Shown here: positions 52,169-60,315 of the stretch, piece by piece
Numbering within the stretch: the first letter of the stretch is position 1
Layout: each line of letters opens with the position of its first letter
Source of the DNA: JAPOXR01 sp965221815
Lineage (GTDB): Bacteria > Pseudomonadota > Alphaproteobacteria > Rhodobacterales > Rhodobacteraceae
Assembly (NCBI GenBank): GCA_965221815.1
Contig: OZ244915.1
Coordinates: forward strand, 620,001 to 684,000
DNA: 64,000 nt
Reading direction: 5' to 3'
Translations under genes and position numbers: made by a program
Notes under the pieces: model-generated
Databases searched by the model: none
Told to the model about the DNA's origin: nothing
What the model saw: the letters and a program-made list of their open reading frames with translations, nothing else

Positions 52169-54580
52169 ATGTCCGATTCTTTGAAGTCTGTTCCGGTCCT
52201 GCCGCTACGTGATATTGTTGTATTTCCCAACATGATTTGTCCGCTTTTTGTCGGACGCAAGAAATCGGTTAAGGCACTTGAGAAAGCTGTCGGGGCAGAT
52301 TCCGGATTGATACTGACCGCTCAGAAGGATCCCAATACCGACGATCCTGGTGCTGACGATCTGTTCACAACAGCTGTGCATGCAAATATCCTACAGTTGC
52401 TGAAAATCCCCGATGGTACGGTCAAGGTGCTCGTCGAGGGAAAGACACGGATGACGGTAGAGCGCTATTTCGTTGAAGATGAATGCCTCAATGCCGATGC
52501 GGTGCCATTCCACGACGTGATTGAAGATGATCAGGCTTACGAGTTGGAGATGAAAGTTATTGTCAATCGCCTGCGGCAAGAATTCCAGAATTTTGCACGT
52601 CGACAGAAGTCGGGGAATGAAGACACCCTGAAAGAAATCAGCGAATTCAACGATCCGGCGGCTCTTGCCGATGCGGTCGTGAGTCATCTCAATGTTGATG
52701 TTCCGCGGAAGCAGGAAATTCTCGATTTCGCCGATATCAAGGCGCGTGCTGAAGCCGTGCTGCGATTGCTCCATGACGAAAATCGCGCCGCGCAGGTTGA
52801 GAAGAAGGTCAAACGTCGGGTTCGCTCGCAAATGACCAAGACGCAGCGCGAATATTATCTCAATGAACAGATGAAGGCGATTCAGCGTGAGCTTGGCGAA
52901 AATGAGGAAAAGTCTGAAATTGAAGAGCTTGAGGCGCGGATCGACAAGATCAAACTATCCGATGAAGCACGCGAGAAGGCGCAAAGCGAACTCAAGAGAT
53001 TGCGCACAATGGGTAGTAACGCCTCCGAAGCCAATATTGTACGCAACTATTTGGAGTGGATTCTGTCGATTCCCTGGGGGGTCAAACGCGAAATTCAAAG
53101 CAATCTCACGGCAGCCGAAGAGATACTCAATGCCGACCATTACGGACTTGAAAAAGTCAAGGAACGATTGGTCGAGTATATCGCGGTTCAGCAGAGGACA
53201 AAAAAGATATCGGGACCAATCCTGTGCCTGGTCGGACCGCCAGGAGTTGGCAAGACATCACTGGGTGAGTCAGCTGCACGGGCGACCGGACGGGATTTCT
53301 TGCGGATTTCCCTGGGTGGAGTGGGCGACGAGGCAGAGATACGTGGACACCGACGTACTTATATTGGTTCAATGCCGGGTCGGATCATTCAGTCGATGAA
53401 GAAAGCCCAGTCGGTCAACCCGCTGATTCTGTTGGACGAAGTCGACAAGTTAGGCAGTTCGGTGCGTGGGGATCCGTCAAGCGCACTCTTGGAGGTCTTG
53501 GATCCGGAGCAGAACTCCAGATTTGTCGATCATTACCTGGAAATTGATTATGACCTGTCAGATGTCCTCTTTGTGACAACAGCGAATTATATTGGCAATA
53601 TTCCCGAGCCGCTGCGAGATCGCATGGAAGTGATTCCGTTGGCTGGTTACACCGAGGACGAGAAGACTGAGATCGCGCGGCGACATCTCATCCCGAAACA
53701 GCGCAAGGCTCACGGAATCAAGGCCAGCGAGTTTCGCGTCAAGGATACAGCCCTGACCGAGATGTTGCGGGTCTACACGCGTGAGGCCGGCGTCAGAAAT
53801 CTTGAACGTGAAATCGCAAAACTGGCACGAAAAACAGTGACACAATTGGTTAAGGGAGAGATCAAATCGCTCACAGTCACGCCAAGATCACTGGAAAAAT
53901 TTCTTGGGTTGCCAAAATATCGTTATGGTCTCGCCGAAGAAGAAGATCGGGTCGGTGTTGTGACCGGGCTGGCCTACACGGCTGCAGGTGGCGACTTGTT
54001 GTCGATTGAGGCGATTGCCATGACTGGTAAGGGTCGGATCAAATCGACCGGCAAGCTTGGCACAGTCATGAAGGAATCAATTGAAGCCGCGTCGAGTTAT
54101 GTGCAATCGATATCCCCGGAAATCGGCGTCAGATCAACTGATTTCGGAAAACTGGACATCCATGTCCATGTCCCCGAAGGCGCAGTTCCCAAGGATGGTC
54201 CATCGGCAGGAGTTGCCATGGTCACGGCAATTGTTTCGGTCTTGACCGGGCTCAAGGTGCGCCGCGATATTGCAATGACAGGCGAAGTCACACTGCGCGG
54301 CAATGTGCTGCCTGTGGGGGGACTCAAGGCCAAACTGCTCGCCGCTGCAAGAGGTGGCATCAAGACGGTGTTGCTCCCGGAAAAGAACATGAAAGATCTG
54401 TCGGAGATTTCAGGGAACGTCAAGGAAGCTCTACAGATTCTTCCCATTTCTGATGTGCGCGAGGTCTTGGATCTTGCTCTTGAGGGAGAATTTTCTCCCA
54501 TTCGGGAGGAGGTCGAGATTTCAGACCCTGAGCAGCAGCGACGGGAGATGCAAGAGACTGTAAGCGTCTCTCAGCACTGA
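52169..54580 (+). CDS. lon: ATP-dependent protease La (Lon)
   Basis: The 803-residue cytosolic AAA+ protease degrades misfolded and regulatory proteins. Order of domains: N-terminal substrate domain (VPVLPLRDIVVFPNM), coiled-coil region (REYYLNEQMKAIQRELGE), AAA+ domain with Walker A GPPGVGKT and Walker B ILLDEVDK, and the Ser-Lys protease domain (PKDGPSAGVAM with catalytic Ser; GGLKAKLLAA with catalytic Lys). Two normally fixed residues differ: GES replaces GKS after Walker A, and GVGDE replaces GVRDE in the following loop. The start at 52169 has GAGGAG upstream. In many relatives hupB follows; here three tRNA genes follow instead. Confidence 0.97.
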   Translation: MSDSLKSVPVLPLRDIVVFPNMICPLFVGRKKSVKALEKAVGADSGLILTAQKDPNTDDPGADDLFTTAVHANILQLLKIPDGTVKVLVEGKTRMTVERYFVEDECLNADAVPFHDVIEDDQAYELEMKVIVNRLRQEFQNFARRQKSGNEDTLKEISEFNDPAALADAVVSHLNVDVPRKQEILDFADIKARAEAVLRLLHDENRAAQVEKKVKRRVRSQMTKTQREYYLNEQMKAIQRELGENEEKSEIEELEARIDKIKLSDEAREKAQSELKRLRTMGSNASEANIVRNYLEWILSIPWGVKREIQSNLTAAEEILNADHYGLEKVKERLVEYIAVQQRTKKISGPILCLVGPPGVGKTSLGESAARATGRDFLRISLGGVGDEAEIRGHRRTYIGSMPGRIIQSMKKAQSVNPLILLDEVDKLGSSVRGDPSSALLEVLDPEQNSRFVDHYLEIDYDLSDVLFVTTANYIGNIPEPLRDRMEVIPLAGYTEDEKTEIARRHLIPKQRKAHGIKASEFRVKDTALTEMLRVYTREAGVRNLEREIAKLARKTVTQLVKGEIKSLTVTPRSLEKFLGLPKYRYGLAEEEDRVGVVTGLAYTAAGGDLLSIEAIAMTGKGRIKSTGKLGTVMKESIEAASSYVQSISPEIGVRSTDFGKLDIHVHVPEGAVPKDGPSAGVAMVTAIVSVLTGLKVRRDIAMTGEVTLRGNVLPVGGLKAKLLAAARGGIKTVLLPEKNMKDLSEISGNVKEALQILPISDVREVLDLALEGEFSPIREEVEISDPEQQRREMQETVSVSQH

Positions 54581-54641
54581 ATTTCTCAACCGTCGGTGTA
54601 TAGTTGCGGATGGTATAAGCAAGGGATATTCTTGCTGCGGC

Positions 54642-54716
54642 GGGTGGTTAGCTCAGCGGTAGAGCGCTTCGTTCACATCGAAGATGCCGGGAGTTCGAAT
54701 CTCTCATCACCCACCA
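54642..54716 (+). tRNA. tRNA-Val (anticodon CAC)
   Basis: A 75-nt gene with encoded CCA. Acceptor GGGTGGT pairs with ATCACCC with one G-T pair. The anticodon stem-loop CTTCG-TTCACAT-CGAAG gives CAC. It differs from the next tRNA-Val at only four positions. Confidence 0.96.
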
Positions 54717-54757
54717 TTTCACCCGCTGAATTGCGGATCGTCTTGATGACGGGTGAA

Positions 54758-54832
54758 GGGTGATTAGCTCAGTGGTAGAGCGCTTCGTTTACACCGAAGA
54801 TGCCGGGAGTTCGAATCTCTCATCACCCACCA
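54758..54832 (+). tRNA. tRNA-Val (anticodon TAC)
   Basis: A 75-nt gene with encoded CCA and a fully paired acceptor stem (GGGTGAT/ATCACCC). The anticodon loop TTTACAC gives TAC, the main Val tRNA. It lies 41 bases after tRNA-Val(CAC). Confidence 0.97.
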
Positions 54833-54964
54833 TTGCCGGTCTGTAATGAGGCAGAACAGTGGCTTCGTGATGAGGCTTGGGAGAGGAATTGGAACCGCCC
54901 GCTTGATGATCATGTTTTTCGTTGAAAGAACGTCTGTCAGCGTTTAAAGTCTGACGCTGTATGG

Positions 54965-55042
54965 GCGGCTGTAGCTCAGCCTGGTTAGAGCGCTGGCCTG
55001 TCACGCCAGAGGTCGCGGGTTCGAACCCCGTCAGCCGCGCCA
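54965..55042 (+). tRNA. tRNA-Asp (anticodon GTC)
   Basis: A 78-nt gene with encoded CCA. Acceptor GCGGCTG pairs with CAGCCGC. The anticodon stem-loop CTGGC-CTGTCAC-GCCAG gives GTC. It is third in the Val-Val-Asp cluster downstream of lon. Confidence 0.97.
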
Positions 55043-55451
55043 TCTCAACTGAAATGGCAGTCACACCGCGTCTTGGAATCAAGCGGAATCTTCTGTTGCG
55101 TTTGGATTCCATTGTCGCTGTATTGTCCGGGATTTGTGGGCCAATGGGCGACGTCCGGGAGCCCGTCCGGGTTGCTTCCCATCCTGACCCGAGGAGCAAG
55201 GTTGGCACACTGTCGTTGTACACTGACATCTGGGGTCGTTGTGCGGACGGTGTGCTTGATATCATCGTTCCCATCGCTGCCGTGCCCTGCACCGATGCCG
55301 GGAATAGTCTCCGACCCTGCGGTCAAAAGGTCGCGATCGGAGCACCACTATGGTCACACGCACACGATGTTCGACCTGTCAGCGACTGTCACATGCTGCA
55401 CAGGCGGAATGTGTAACCCACTTATTTTATCACAGCCATTGCACACGATCC
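55043..55451. other. Gap after the tRNA cluster
   Basis: About 400 bases with overlapping short frames on both strands and no recognisable domain. In many alphaproteobacteria the nuo operon begins here; it is absent. Confidence 0.5.
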
Positions 55452-57653
55452 TCAAGAAGAATCAGCGGCCCCCAATTCGAAATGAGGACAGAGATCGGTG
55501 AGCAATTTACGAAGCTCCGCGTTCCTGTAGAGAAATTCCGGATTGCGGGCACGTGCCAGGTGACCATGGAGAATATGCGTTTTCCACTCCTCCCAAATGG
55601 CTTGGCGAACGTCCTCTTGATGCCAGTCTCTCCCAAGAGACGCGGCCCATTTGACTTCGATTTGTGCCCGTGATTCACCTCCGGCAGAGATCTCCTGACA
55701 TTCATTCTCGGTTTGCTGGCGGCGCCACGAACGCGCGGTCTCGAAATCCACAGGATGATTCCCTGAGCGAAGGGCTTCCAGCCATTCTGTGCTGGCTTCT
55801 ATTGCTTGATGCCCGGGTTTTCGGTTTTTCATGGCTTTATGCTGCAAAATCTTCAAACTTGCCTGAGAGCGATTGTCGGGGCCATCGGTGATCTGCGATA
55901 ACTCAATCGTTGAATGACTGGTCGACAAGTCGGCATTACGTATTGAGAAGATATGGCAACGACCGCTTTTGGCTTTACGAAGATAAAGACGGCCCACGCA
56001 GTGGCAGAGACGTTGTGATTCTTCCTTTAACTCTTCGCGTGAAGTCAGATTCTGCACGACCAGGCCATTGGCACATCGAAAGGGTTCCGCCAGTCGTGGC
56101 CAACTCCATTCATCCAGTTCCGGCATATCGTTCTGATCAATCGACGGTACGACAACAGTTTCAGCCTCCATCAGTGCAGGTATACGTGTCGTCCATGCAC
56201 GTGCAGCTGTGAGCAGGTTGCCGGGAATATTCTTGGCCTTTCCGGTGATGATTTCAAATCCGATCGCCTGTCCCCGCATAAAAATGTCCGGGGTGGGAAG
56301 AGGAAATGCATGGTCTGATCGGATAATGCTGCTGAGCAGCAGTGGCAAGATGACACTCCGGCTGAAATCATCGACCATTTCCAAGGCATCTGCAGTTGCC
56401 AAAGCGAGATATCGGCCGTCCAAATCTGCCAGCGGGATGTCATAGGCACGTGCCAATGAAGCCTTGTATGAACCCCAATCTCCTTTCACCGGAGACAAGA
56501 GGTCAAAAAGTTCCAGACCATGGCGTGCAGCGATTGGTAATGCGCAGGACGAGACAATATCTGCAAACGCGGCCCAGTCTTCATCACGGTTGGGCACCCA
56601 ATTGGCTGGAAATCGGTTGATCACATCAAATGTCTGTTGGAGGCTCAATTCTCCACGAATCCGGTAAAGACGGGTACGACCCACGGCTCCGGCGTCATCG
56701 TTCTCAGCAATTTCGTCGGGTTCAAAGACTCGTTCACAAGGGGGAGGTGACTGAAGTTTTGCAAGACGTTTCAAATGACCACGGCTTGCGCCGATTCGCT
56801 GACATAATGCCGGGCCCAGCGGTTGTGCGGCATCGACACATTGCCGCAAATCGGGTTCATTCGCCAATAATTCGGCCAGCAATGGATAGGCCTGAGCTGC
56901 CTGTAATCTTCGCGCGTGATGGGGTGAGGACTGATCACCAAAATAGTGAACCGAGGTTGCTCGAGGAGTTGTCACGGCCTTCAGTGCCTGCCGCGCGGCG
57001 ACAAGATCGATCAACTGAAATCCGTCCGGCAGCGGCAGTTGATTCGTGGCATGGTCATTCAACATGATTTCAACGCTCAGAAAGGCCGAAAGAACCTGTT
57101 CAGACTTGAGAAGCACATTGGCCCCGGGGCGGATAAGGTCGCCATCTGCGATCATAAGGTTGGTTTCAAAGCCGATTCTTGCCACCTCCGGTGAGAGCGT
57201 GACAAGCTCTTCCTGATCGATCTCAAAAACGGGTTCCTCCAGACTTGCGCCATATATGAGAGCATCGATATCGATCTCCTGTGATGCGGTGGCTGGGGGT
57301 TCGTTCAATCGTGCCGTTAACGCCATTCCGGTAGCTTGCGCCAAGATGGCGTGCAGGAGTGCCTCACCCAAGGCGTTTGCCGAACTGTCGTTTTGGAGGA
57401 AGCCAAAAAAGGATTCATGATCCGCTTCCCTCGGGTGGTATTCGGCGAGATGCAGTTGGAGTATCGGCAGGCCAATATCGAGCAGCATGCGAATGTCAGC
57501 GGTGCCCATGGTCCGATCGATCTTGATTCGGATTGAGTCGTGGCGGGGAAAACCGCTTTCTGTCTCGCTGTGCCGATCTGCCAACCAGATGGCCGCCGTT
57601 ATAGATTCGCTCTGGACCTGAATGGCGACACGCGTGGATTTCACCTCAAACAT
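55452..57653 (-). CDS. Large protein with C-terminal PcfJ-like domain
   Basis: The 733-residue protein has a long N-terminal part of about 530 residues that I do not recognise. It is helix-rich and soluble, with no membrane segment. A PcfJ-type domain follows: LTSREELKEESQRLCHCVGR, LRKAKSGRCHIFSIRNAD, TIELSQITDG and LKILQHKAMKNRKP. The H-C-V-G, I-F-S-I-R and Q-x-x-x-x-x-N-R-x-P pattern is the Pfam PcfJ signature, first named on enterococcal conjugative plasmid pCF10. The molecular function is unknown. The gene stands alone on the minus strand at the edge of an accessory block with IS relics, so it may have arrived on a mobile element. Confidence 0.7.
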   Translation of the reverse strand: MFEVKSTRVAIQVQSESITAAIWLADRHSETESGFPRHDSIRIKIDRTMGTADIRMLLDIGLPILQLHLAEYHPREADHESFFGFLQNDSSANALGEALLHAILAQATGMALTARLNEPPATASQEIDIDALIYGASLEEPVFEIDQEELVTLSPEVARIGFETNLMIADGDLIRPGANVLLKSEQVLSAFLSVEIMLNDHATNQLPLPDGFQLIDLVAARQALKAVTTPRATSVHYFGDQSSPHHARRLQAAQAYPLLAELLANEPDLRQCVDAAQPLGPALCQRIGASRGHLKRLAKLQSPPPCERVFEPDEIAENDDAGAVGRTRLYRIRGELSLQQTFDVINRFPANWVPNRDEDWAAFADIVSSCALPIAARHGLELFDLLSPVKGDWGSYKASLARAYDIPLADLDGRYLALATADALEMVDDFSRSVILPLLLSSIIRSDHAFPLPTPDIFMRGQAIGFEIITGKAKNIPGNLLTAARAWTTRIPALMEAETVVVPSIDQNDMPELDEWSWPRLAEPFRCANGLVVQNLTSREELKEESQRLCHCVGRLYLRKAKSGRCHIFSIRNADLSTSHSTIELSQITDGPDNRSQASLKILQHKAMKNRKPGHQAIEASTEWLEALRSGNHPVDFETARSWRRQQTENECQEISAGGESRAQIEVKWAASLGRDWHQEDVRQAIWEEWKTHILHGHLARARNPEFLYRNAELRKLLTDLCPHFELGAADSS

Positions 57654-57750
57654 GTATTCTATACCAACCCAACGGTTATCATTTGTCCCGATGAACGGAT
57701 TCTTTGTGGCGTGTCAATCAACCTGAGAATCCTGGGGAGTGGCGGATGCT

Positions 57751-57774
57751 GCCCTCTCCCCGCGGGGAGAGGGC
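57751..57774. repeat. 24-bp perfect palindrome
   Basis: GCCCTCTCCCCG followed directly by its reverse complement CGGGGAGAGGGC. Flanked by six A on the right, it reads as an intrinsic terminator for neither gene in the correct orientation. Similar C/T-G/A palindromes are common intergenic repeats in many bacteria. Confidence 0.85.
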
Positions 57775-57863
57775 AAAAAATTCTGTCGGCAAGACGCCCC
57801 GTTTGACGTCTGTGACCGTTCGGGCACAAGTCTGCAATCCTTCATTCCAATGGGGAGAGCAGC

Positions 57864-57980
57864 ATGCCCGGACGACACATAACAGACGCACAAACGAGGC
57901 TATTACTGAATTATCAAAAAACTGACACAGTTAAAACGGCCGCGGCCAAAGCGGGTTTCAGGCACGGGTTTACGGAAGCA
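57864..57980 (+). pseudogene. IS21-family transposase (IstA) N-terminal remnant
   Basis: From ATG 57864 the frame reads MPGRHITDAQTRLLLNYQKT and then DTVKTAAAKAGF. This matches the start of IS21-type IstA proteins (MPGRH-x-T-D-x-Q-x-R-L-x-x-x-x-R-x-T-D-x-x-x-x-AAAKA). Similarity stops after about 36 codons, and the remainder of the frame is unrelated. No IstB gene or terminal repeat is visible. A short fragment, but the match is in the right order. Confidence 0.5.
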
Positions 57981-58041
57981 TGTCCGGGGTGCCCGGAAAT
58001 CAGGATCGTCATGGGGTGGGGCATGGTGAGCTTCCATGACG

Positions 58042-58308
58042 CTATTCCAATGTCAGCAACAGTTTTGTCTTTTGCTTGCCGATCTGAAGGCGCTGATCCA
58101 GGTCCTGTATCAGTTCATCTAAATGCTCGGCCCAATAATCAGAAAACTCCAAAATTGTGATTCCAACAAGGGTCTTCGTGTCTGGTGAATATCGCCACAA
58201 AACTCCCGGTAAACTTTCTTCAGCAATCCCCGGCTCGCCCGACCGAAGCGTCAGATAGAGAATATCTCCCTCATCGTCATACATTTTATCGGCTTCAAGG
58301 ATCGACAT
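58042..58308 (-). CDS. DUF2283 family protein, probable antitoxin
   Basis: The 88-residue protein matches DUF2283: KMYDDEGDILYLTLRSGEPG near the start, then the Glu-rich turn (AEESLPGVLWRYSPDTK) and LVGITILEFSDY. The start ATG (58306-58308) has GGAG eight bases upstream. Its ATG lies inside the end of the restored nuclease-like frame (14-base overlap with its TGA), so the two were translated together. DUF2283 proteins are often found next to small DUF4258 or RelE-like nuclease genes as candidate antitoxins. Binding to the nuclease is inferred from gene order. Confidence 0.82.
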   Translation of the reverse strand: MSILEADKMYDDEGDILYLTLRSGEPGIAEESLPGVLWRYSPDTKTLVGITILEFSDYWAEHLDELIQDLDQRLQIGKQKTKLLLTLE

Positions 58309-58443
58309 TGGTTGAGCTCCATACAAGCACATTTTTTGTTCTTTGGTTCGTATAATAGGCCGTCGTCACCCGGGCGGTTGTGTCCGTCAATTGTTTGGTT
58401 GCAACACGCAAGTTGATTTGTTTGTCCTGATAGACAGACCTTT

Positions 58444-59958
58444 TTACAAAAATAGTAACTGTTCAGGTTTTATCTTGGCGGCTTCCCGTCCGGCCAGGCG
58501 GTTCAGCCAGCTTGGTCCGGCTGCCGCGTGACGAGCTGCGCGACCAGCTTGGTCCGGCGGGGCGCGGAGCGTCTCCAGCAGGTTTCGTCCCTGTTTCCGG
58601 GCCGTGTTCAGGATGGTTCGCAGCGCCGCGTGGTTCCGGGCTCCCGCCTCGCTGCGGAAGCTTCCGGAGATCGTCTGCTGCACCTTGAGGGGCCGCAGCG
58701 CCCGCTCGGCCTCGTTGTTGGTCGCGGGAACCGCGGGGTCGCGGGTGAACCGCAGCACGCCGTCCCGGTTGTCCCGTAGCCGCAGGGCCAGGTTGTGTCC
58801 TCGCCGTCGCTTCCGCCGGCCCCGGCTCCCTTTCGCGGGCGGCGGGGGCCGGGCCTCGTGCATGGCGAGGCCTTCGGCCACGATTCTGTCGTAACGGCGG
58901 ACGATCAGGTCCCTCAGGCGTTCCGGAAGGGGCTTTCCCTCCGACAGGTTGACGGCGTGGACGGCGCGGCGCAGAAGGCGGGCCATCCTCTCCGCCCCGG
59001 TTTCTCCGTCGAAGTCCACCCGGTCTTGGAGCTCGCGCAGGATGTGCGCGGCGCAGAGGGCCGGGGTGGTCCCGGGACTGTTGAAGTCGGGCCGCCAGTG
59101 GTCGTGCACCGCGACTCCGGTCGCGTCCGCCATCACGTCGCCGCGGCCCGCGCCCACGCGGAAGTGGCTGCGGCGTCCGGTGCACGCCACGTGCAGCCAG
59201 GCCAGGCGGCCCCGCACGCGGATGCCGGTCTCGTCCATGTGCTTGACAGGCGCCTGTGCCACCGCGTCACGGACGTGGCGTGCCGGACCGGCGAACCGTT
59301 CGGCGGTCCTTGCGACCAGTCCCGCGATGGTGCCTTGCGACAGGGGCACGCCGAACAGGTCGGCCAGCGTCTGGCGCCGCCGCCGCAGCGGGACCAGCTG
59401 GGCAACGCTCAGATCGACGGCCAGGGCGGCCAGCCGCGGACCGTAGATAGCCGGCGCCGTCACGCCCTCGGGAAAGGCCGCGCGGGTCTCCGCCCCGCAG
59501 GCGGGGCAGACGCACCGGTGCGCCCGGTGCGCGGTCACCTCGAGCGGGGAAGGCTCAGGAAGGTCGTGGACCTGACGGGCTGCGAAGCCGACGGACATCC
59601 CGGCATCCCGCGCGCCGCCGCATGCGGCGCAGGCCGCGGGATGGTGGTCCGCGATGCGGTCGGGGGTCGCGCAGCGCGCAAACGTGCTGCCCGCGTGGCC
59701 CCTCTGCCCGCCCGGCGGCCGGCCGCGCGCCTGCCGGCGGAACCGCTGACGCTCCTTCAACTCCTCCGCCGTCGGCTTCGCCAGCCCGTCGCTCGACGGC
59801 GGCTTGCCGCTGTTGGAACTGTCAAGACCGAGACGACGCTCGAGTTCGGCGATGCGCGCGGCCTGGTTGGCAATCACGGCATCGCGTTCCGCGAGGGCCG
59901 CCGTCAGGTCGGAGACCTGACGGGCCAATGTCTCAAAATCGTCGATCGTCTCCGGCAC
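58444..59958 (-). CDS. IS66-family transposase
   Basis: The 504-residue transposase has an N-terminal leucine-rich coiled coil (LTAALAERDAVIANQAARIA), then the IS66 SSNSGKPPSSDG block. A zinc-finger region follows with Cys pairs (AACGGA, CVCPACGAE), then the DDE domain: VKHMDETGIRVRG with first Asp, CAAHILRELQ with second, and NNEAERALRPLKV with the Glu. All catalytic residues are present. It starts at GTG 59958. The last four codons and the stop lie outside the right-hand... that is, outside the element's left end, in host DNA, so this copy borrows its stop codon from the interrupted gene. The product's extra residues are LLFL. Confidence 0.93.
   Translation of the reverse strand: MPETIDDFETLARQVSDLTAALAERDAVIANQAARIAELERRLGLDSSNSGKPPSSDGLAKPTAEELKERQRFRRQARGRPPGGQRGHAGSTFARCATPDRIADHHPAACAACGGARDAGMSVGFAARQVHDLPEPSPLEVTAHRAHRCVCPACGAETRAAFPEGVTAPAIYGPRLAALAVDLSVAQLVPLRRRRQTLADLFGVPLSQGTIAGLVARTAERFAGPARHVRDAVAQAPVKHMDETGIRVRGRLAWLHVACTGRRSHFRVGAGRGDVMADATGVAVHDHWRPDFNSPGTTPALCAAHILRELQDRVDFDGETGAERMARLLRRAVHAVNLSEGKPLPERLRDLIVRRYDRIVAEGLAMHEARPPPPAKGSRGRRKRRRGHNLALRLRDNRDGVLRFTRDPAVPATNNEAERALRPLKVQQTISGSFRSEAGARNHAALRTILNTARKQGRNLLETLRAPPDQAGRAARHAAAGPSWLNRLAGREAAKIKPEQLLFL
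58447..58454. repeat. Target-site duplication, left copy
   Basis: CAAAAATA directly outside the left inverted repeat, identical to 60102-60109. Confidence 0.95.
58455..58469. repeat. IS66-type terminal inverted repeat, left
   Basis: GTAACTGTTCAGGTT, perfect complement of 60087-60101. It overlaps the 3' end of the transposase gene. Confidence 0.93.
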
Positions 59959-60086
59959 GGGAGGCCTGCCTGCCCTGTCTGCTGCTCCTCACCTGCGGCT
60001 TCAGCCGTCTTGGTCAGCAAGCCTATGAAACATGCCGCGCCGATTGTCAAGCAAGATCACGATGAATGCGCCGCCAGCCCGGAGAG

Positions 60087-60101
60087 AACCTGAACAGTTA
60101 C
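60087..60101. repeat. IS66-type terminal inverted repeat, right
   Basis: AACCTGAACAGTTAC, perfect complement of the left repeat, 128 bases upstream of the transposase start. Confidence 0.93.
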
Positions 60102-60109
60102 CAAAAATA
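60102..60109. repeat. Target-site duplication, right copy
   Basis: CAAAAATA directly outside the right inverted repeat. Eight bases is the length made by IS66-family elements. Confidence 0.95.
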
Positions 60110-60315
60110 TTGGTGGTTGGCTGGTTCCCTTCATAAATCTGATCCGGGTTGCTGACCGTCGACACAATATCACCAACCCCCTGCTCAAGGACCTCTGGGT
60201 GTCGTGTTTGAATATGAACCAGCGCGTTTGAATCAAGTTGGACAGTGTCAACGTTCGGATAGGTCGTTTCAATCTCTGTATCCGAAAAAATTGACATCGC
60301 AGGATGTGTTCGGAT

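Larger units (their letters stand above)
58455..60101 (-). mobile_element. Complete IS66-type insertion sequence (1647 bp)
   Basis: The element is bounded by a perfect 15-bp inverted repeat (GTAACTGTTCAGGTT at 58455-58469 and its complement at 60087-60101) and a perfect 8-bp target duplication. It carries one transposase gene, as in the single-gene IS66 relatives (ISBst12 group), with no tnpA or tnpB. Its GC content is far above that of its surroundings. The intact ends and identical flanks point to a recent insertion, into the nuclease-like gene. Confidence 0.95.
58295..60297 (-). pseudogene. BECR/RelE-like nuclease (putative toxin) gene split by an IS66-type element
   Basis: The 5' half begins at ATG 60297 (SIFSDTEIETTYPNVDTVQL) and runs to the IS at 60102, reading ALVHIQTRHPEVLEQGV and VSTVSNPDQIYEG. 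The 3' half lies beyond the element at 58446-58295, reading INLRVATKQLTDTTARVTTAYYTN. If the element and one 8-bp repeat are removed, the two halves join in frame as one 115-residue protein whose stop overlaps the DUF2283 start. The pattern H-I-x-x-R-H-P-E-V, a P-D-x-I strand and a late V-x-T-A-Y-x-T is typical of small BECR-fold nucleases (RelE/ColicinE5/barnase-EndoU-like, DUF4258-like). The assignment as a toxin is inferred. It is now interrupted and inactive. Confidence 0.8.

Noticed and set aside
57751..57774. 24-bp palindrome as terminator of the PcfJ gene
   Set aside because: It lies upstream of that gene, and the T-run is on the wrong side for minus-strand transcription.
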